Positions 4,322-5,523 of a DNA stretch of 5,523 nucleotides are shown in pieces. Origin of the DNA: Chloroflexota bacterium. GTDB lineage: Bacteria; Chloroflexota; Limnocylindria; Limnocylindrales; CSP1-4. The DNA lies in contig PMJT01000065.1 in the NCBI GenBank assembly GCA_003158495.1, positions 5,673-11,195 of the forward strand, read 5' to 3'. The position numbers were made by a program, and so were the translations under genes. Within the stretch, counting starts at the first letter, position 1. Each line of letters begins with the position of its first letter. Under the pieces are notes generated by a model that saw only the letters and a program-made list of their open reading frames with translations, did not search any database and was not told the DNA's origin.

Positions 4322-5523
4322 ATGGCCGGAGTCGGTGGCGGATCCGGGAGCGGGACGTCTCCCGAGGACCTGGCCGCACAGGCGGAGGCGGCGCCGGACC
4401 TGACCGCGGCTGCGGTTGAGGTCATCCCGCCGGAGATCGTGGCCCAGTCGCTGGGTCAGTACCTCCGGGGCTGGTTCGCGCGCGTGAGGGCCGGCGACGC
4501 AGGCGTGCTGCCGGTAGTGGCCGCCCTCGTCGCGGTAGTCATCGTGTTCGAGTTCCTGAGCCCCAACAACGTCTATCTCTCGCCCAGGAACCTCGTTGAC
4601 CTCTTCAGCCAGAGCACGGTCTTCATCATCCTGGCGGTCGGCGAGACATTCGTCCTGCTGCTTGGCGAGATCGATCTCTCGATCGGCTATGTCGCGGCCA
4701 TCGGCGGGATCGTGGCCGGTCTACTCGTGCAACCGCAGGCGACTTCGCCGGACTTGTTCCACAACTGGCCGTGGCTGGGCGCGTGCGCGGTCGCGGTGCT
4801 CGTTTGTGCCGCGATCGGTCTGATCCATGGGCTCATCATTACCCGCCTCAAGCTGCCTTCCTTCGTGGTCACGCTCGCCGGCCAGATCTTCTGGTTCGGC
4901 ATCATGATCGTTATCCTGGGCCAGGCAGGCGGCCTGTCGGTCCAGCCCTCCAGCCCCGGCGATCAGCAGGAAATCTACGGCATCGTCTACCGATACCTGG
5001 ACGTCTGGTTCGCATGGGTCGGCCTGGCGGTGGTTCTTCTCCTCGTCGGCGGGTCGATGTGGATGCGGGACTCCAGCAGGCGTCGCAGCGGCCTCGTCGC
5101 CCCTCCCGTGGGCCTCACGATCGCGAAGATTGCCTTCCTGGCTGTGGCCGGCATCGTCGTAGTCGCCGTCTGCGACATCGACCGCAAGATCGGCGCCACT
5201 TCATCGCCGATCCTGGGCGTGCCGTGGGTGGTGCCTCTCGTCCTCGGCGTGGTCGGAGGCGCGACGCTCTTGCTCGAGAGGACGCAATTCGGCCGCCACA
5301 TGTACGCGGTCGGTGGCAATCCGGAAGCGGCTCGTCGAGCTGGCGTCGGCGTTGTCTCGATCCGGACGTGGGCATTCATCATCTCCGCCGCGACCGCAGG
5401 GATCGGTGGAATCGTTGCCGTCTCATACCAGGGCGGCATCACCACCAACTTCAACGGCGGCCAGGAAGTGCTGTATGCCGTGGCTGCCGCCGTCATCGGC
5501 GGCACGAGCCTGATGGGCGGCCG
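4322..5523 (+). CDS. XylH-type sugar ABC transporter permease (3' end cut)
   Basis: The frame is open from the ATG to the window edge, giving 400 complete codons and no stop. The product is an integral membrane protein of the BPD_transp_2 (CUT2 monosaccharide) family. A hydrophilic N-terminal segment of about 60 residues (Gly/Ser- then Ala/Glu-rich) precedes about ten hydrophobic stretches, roughly at 61-79, 98-114, 122-137, 152-172, 180-200, 228-245, 266-284, 300-318, 348-367 and 382-397. Family motifs include GEIDLSIG (115-122) and the cytoplasmic coupling segment 'FGRHMYAVGGNPEAARRAGV' (323-342), very like XylH. A basic loop (249-256, RDSSRRRS) is likely cytoplasmic. E. coli XylH is about 393 residues; this one is longer because of its N-terminal tail, and probably only a few tens of residues are missing. 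It would pair with the XylF-like protein and the single-domain ATPase. Confidence 0.93.
   Translation, partial: MAGVGGGSGSGTSPEDLAAQAEAAPDLTAAAVEVIPPEIVAQSLGQYLRGWFARVRAGDAGVLPVVAALVAVVIVFEFLSPNNVYLSPRNLVDLFSQSTVFIILAVGETFVLLLGEIDLSIGYVAAIGGIVAGLLVQPQATSPDLFHNWPWLGACAVAVLVCAAIGLIHGLIITRLKLPSFVVTLAGQIFWFGIMIVILGQAGGLSVQPSSPGDQQEIYGIVYRYLDVWFAWVGLAVVLLLVGGSMWMRDSSRRRSGLVAPPVGLTIAKIAFLAVAGIVVVAVCDIDRKIGATSSPILGVPWVVPLVLGVVGGATLLLERTQFGRHMYAVGGNPEAARRAGVGVVSIRTWAFIISAATAGIGGIVAVSYQGGITTNFNGGQEVLYAVAAAVIGGTSLMGG

Noticed and set aside
1..5523. CRISPR array, insertion sequence, attachment site, toxin-antitoxin or phage-defence genes
   Set aside because: No regularly spaced repeats, transposase, terminal inverted repeats or defence domains are seen on either strand.

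Overview
The window is GC-rich (about two thirds G+C by eye) and all genes read on the + strand. The best guess for the source is a high-GC Chloroflexota, for example a Limnocylindria-like soil or freshwater lineage. The lipoprotein has a Pro-Thr-Ala-Ala repeat linker just after its lipobox cysteine, a style common in that phylum. A high-GC actinobacterium is the main alternative. This placement is inference, because no rRNA or marker gene is present.

Layout: (1) 1-148 is the 3' end of a hemW-like gene (radical-SAM, HemN/HemW family), with a hairpin overlapping its stop codon. (2) 149-674 is a 526-base intergenic region with no convincing gene. It holds several strong inverted repeats (notably 421-462), then an AT-rich patch (about 598-642) with a candidate promoter and operator. 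(3) 675-2000 encodes a ROK-family transcriptional regulator with an N-terminal winged helix-turn-helix and an intact ROK zinc motif. (4) 2086-3369 encodes a secreted lipoprotein, a XylF-type sugar-binding protein. (5) A perfect 10-bp hairpin (3390-3431) lies in the gap before (6) 3483-4319, a single-domain sugar ABC ATPase. (7) 4322 to the window edge encodes a XylH-type sugar permease, cut at residue 400.

Genes 3-7 form a coherent sugar-import operon. The lipoprotein captures a monosaccharide, most likely D-xylose or a related sugar. The permease forms the channel and the ATPase drives transport. The ROK protein probably senses the sugar or a derivative and represses the operon. The most unusual points are the single ABC domain where XylG/RbsA/MglA proteins normally carry two, the structured untranslated regions (421-538, 2006-2040, 3390-3431), and the AT-rich dyad ahead of the regulator. 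The transporter itself is a recognisable family. I see no clearly new biological system; the least explained DNA is the structured region upstream of the ROK gene.
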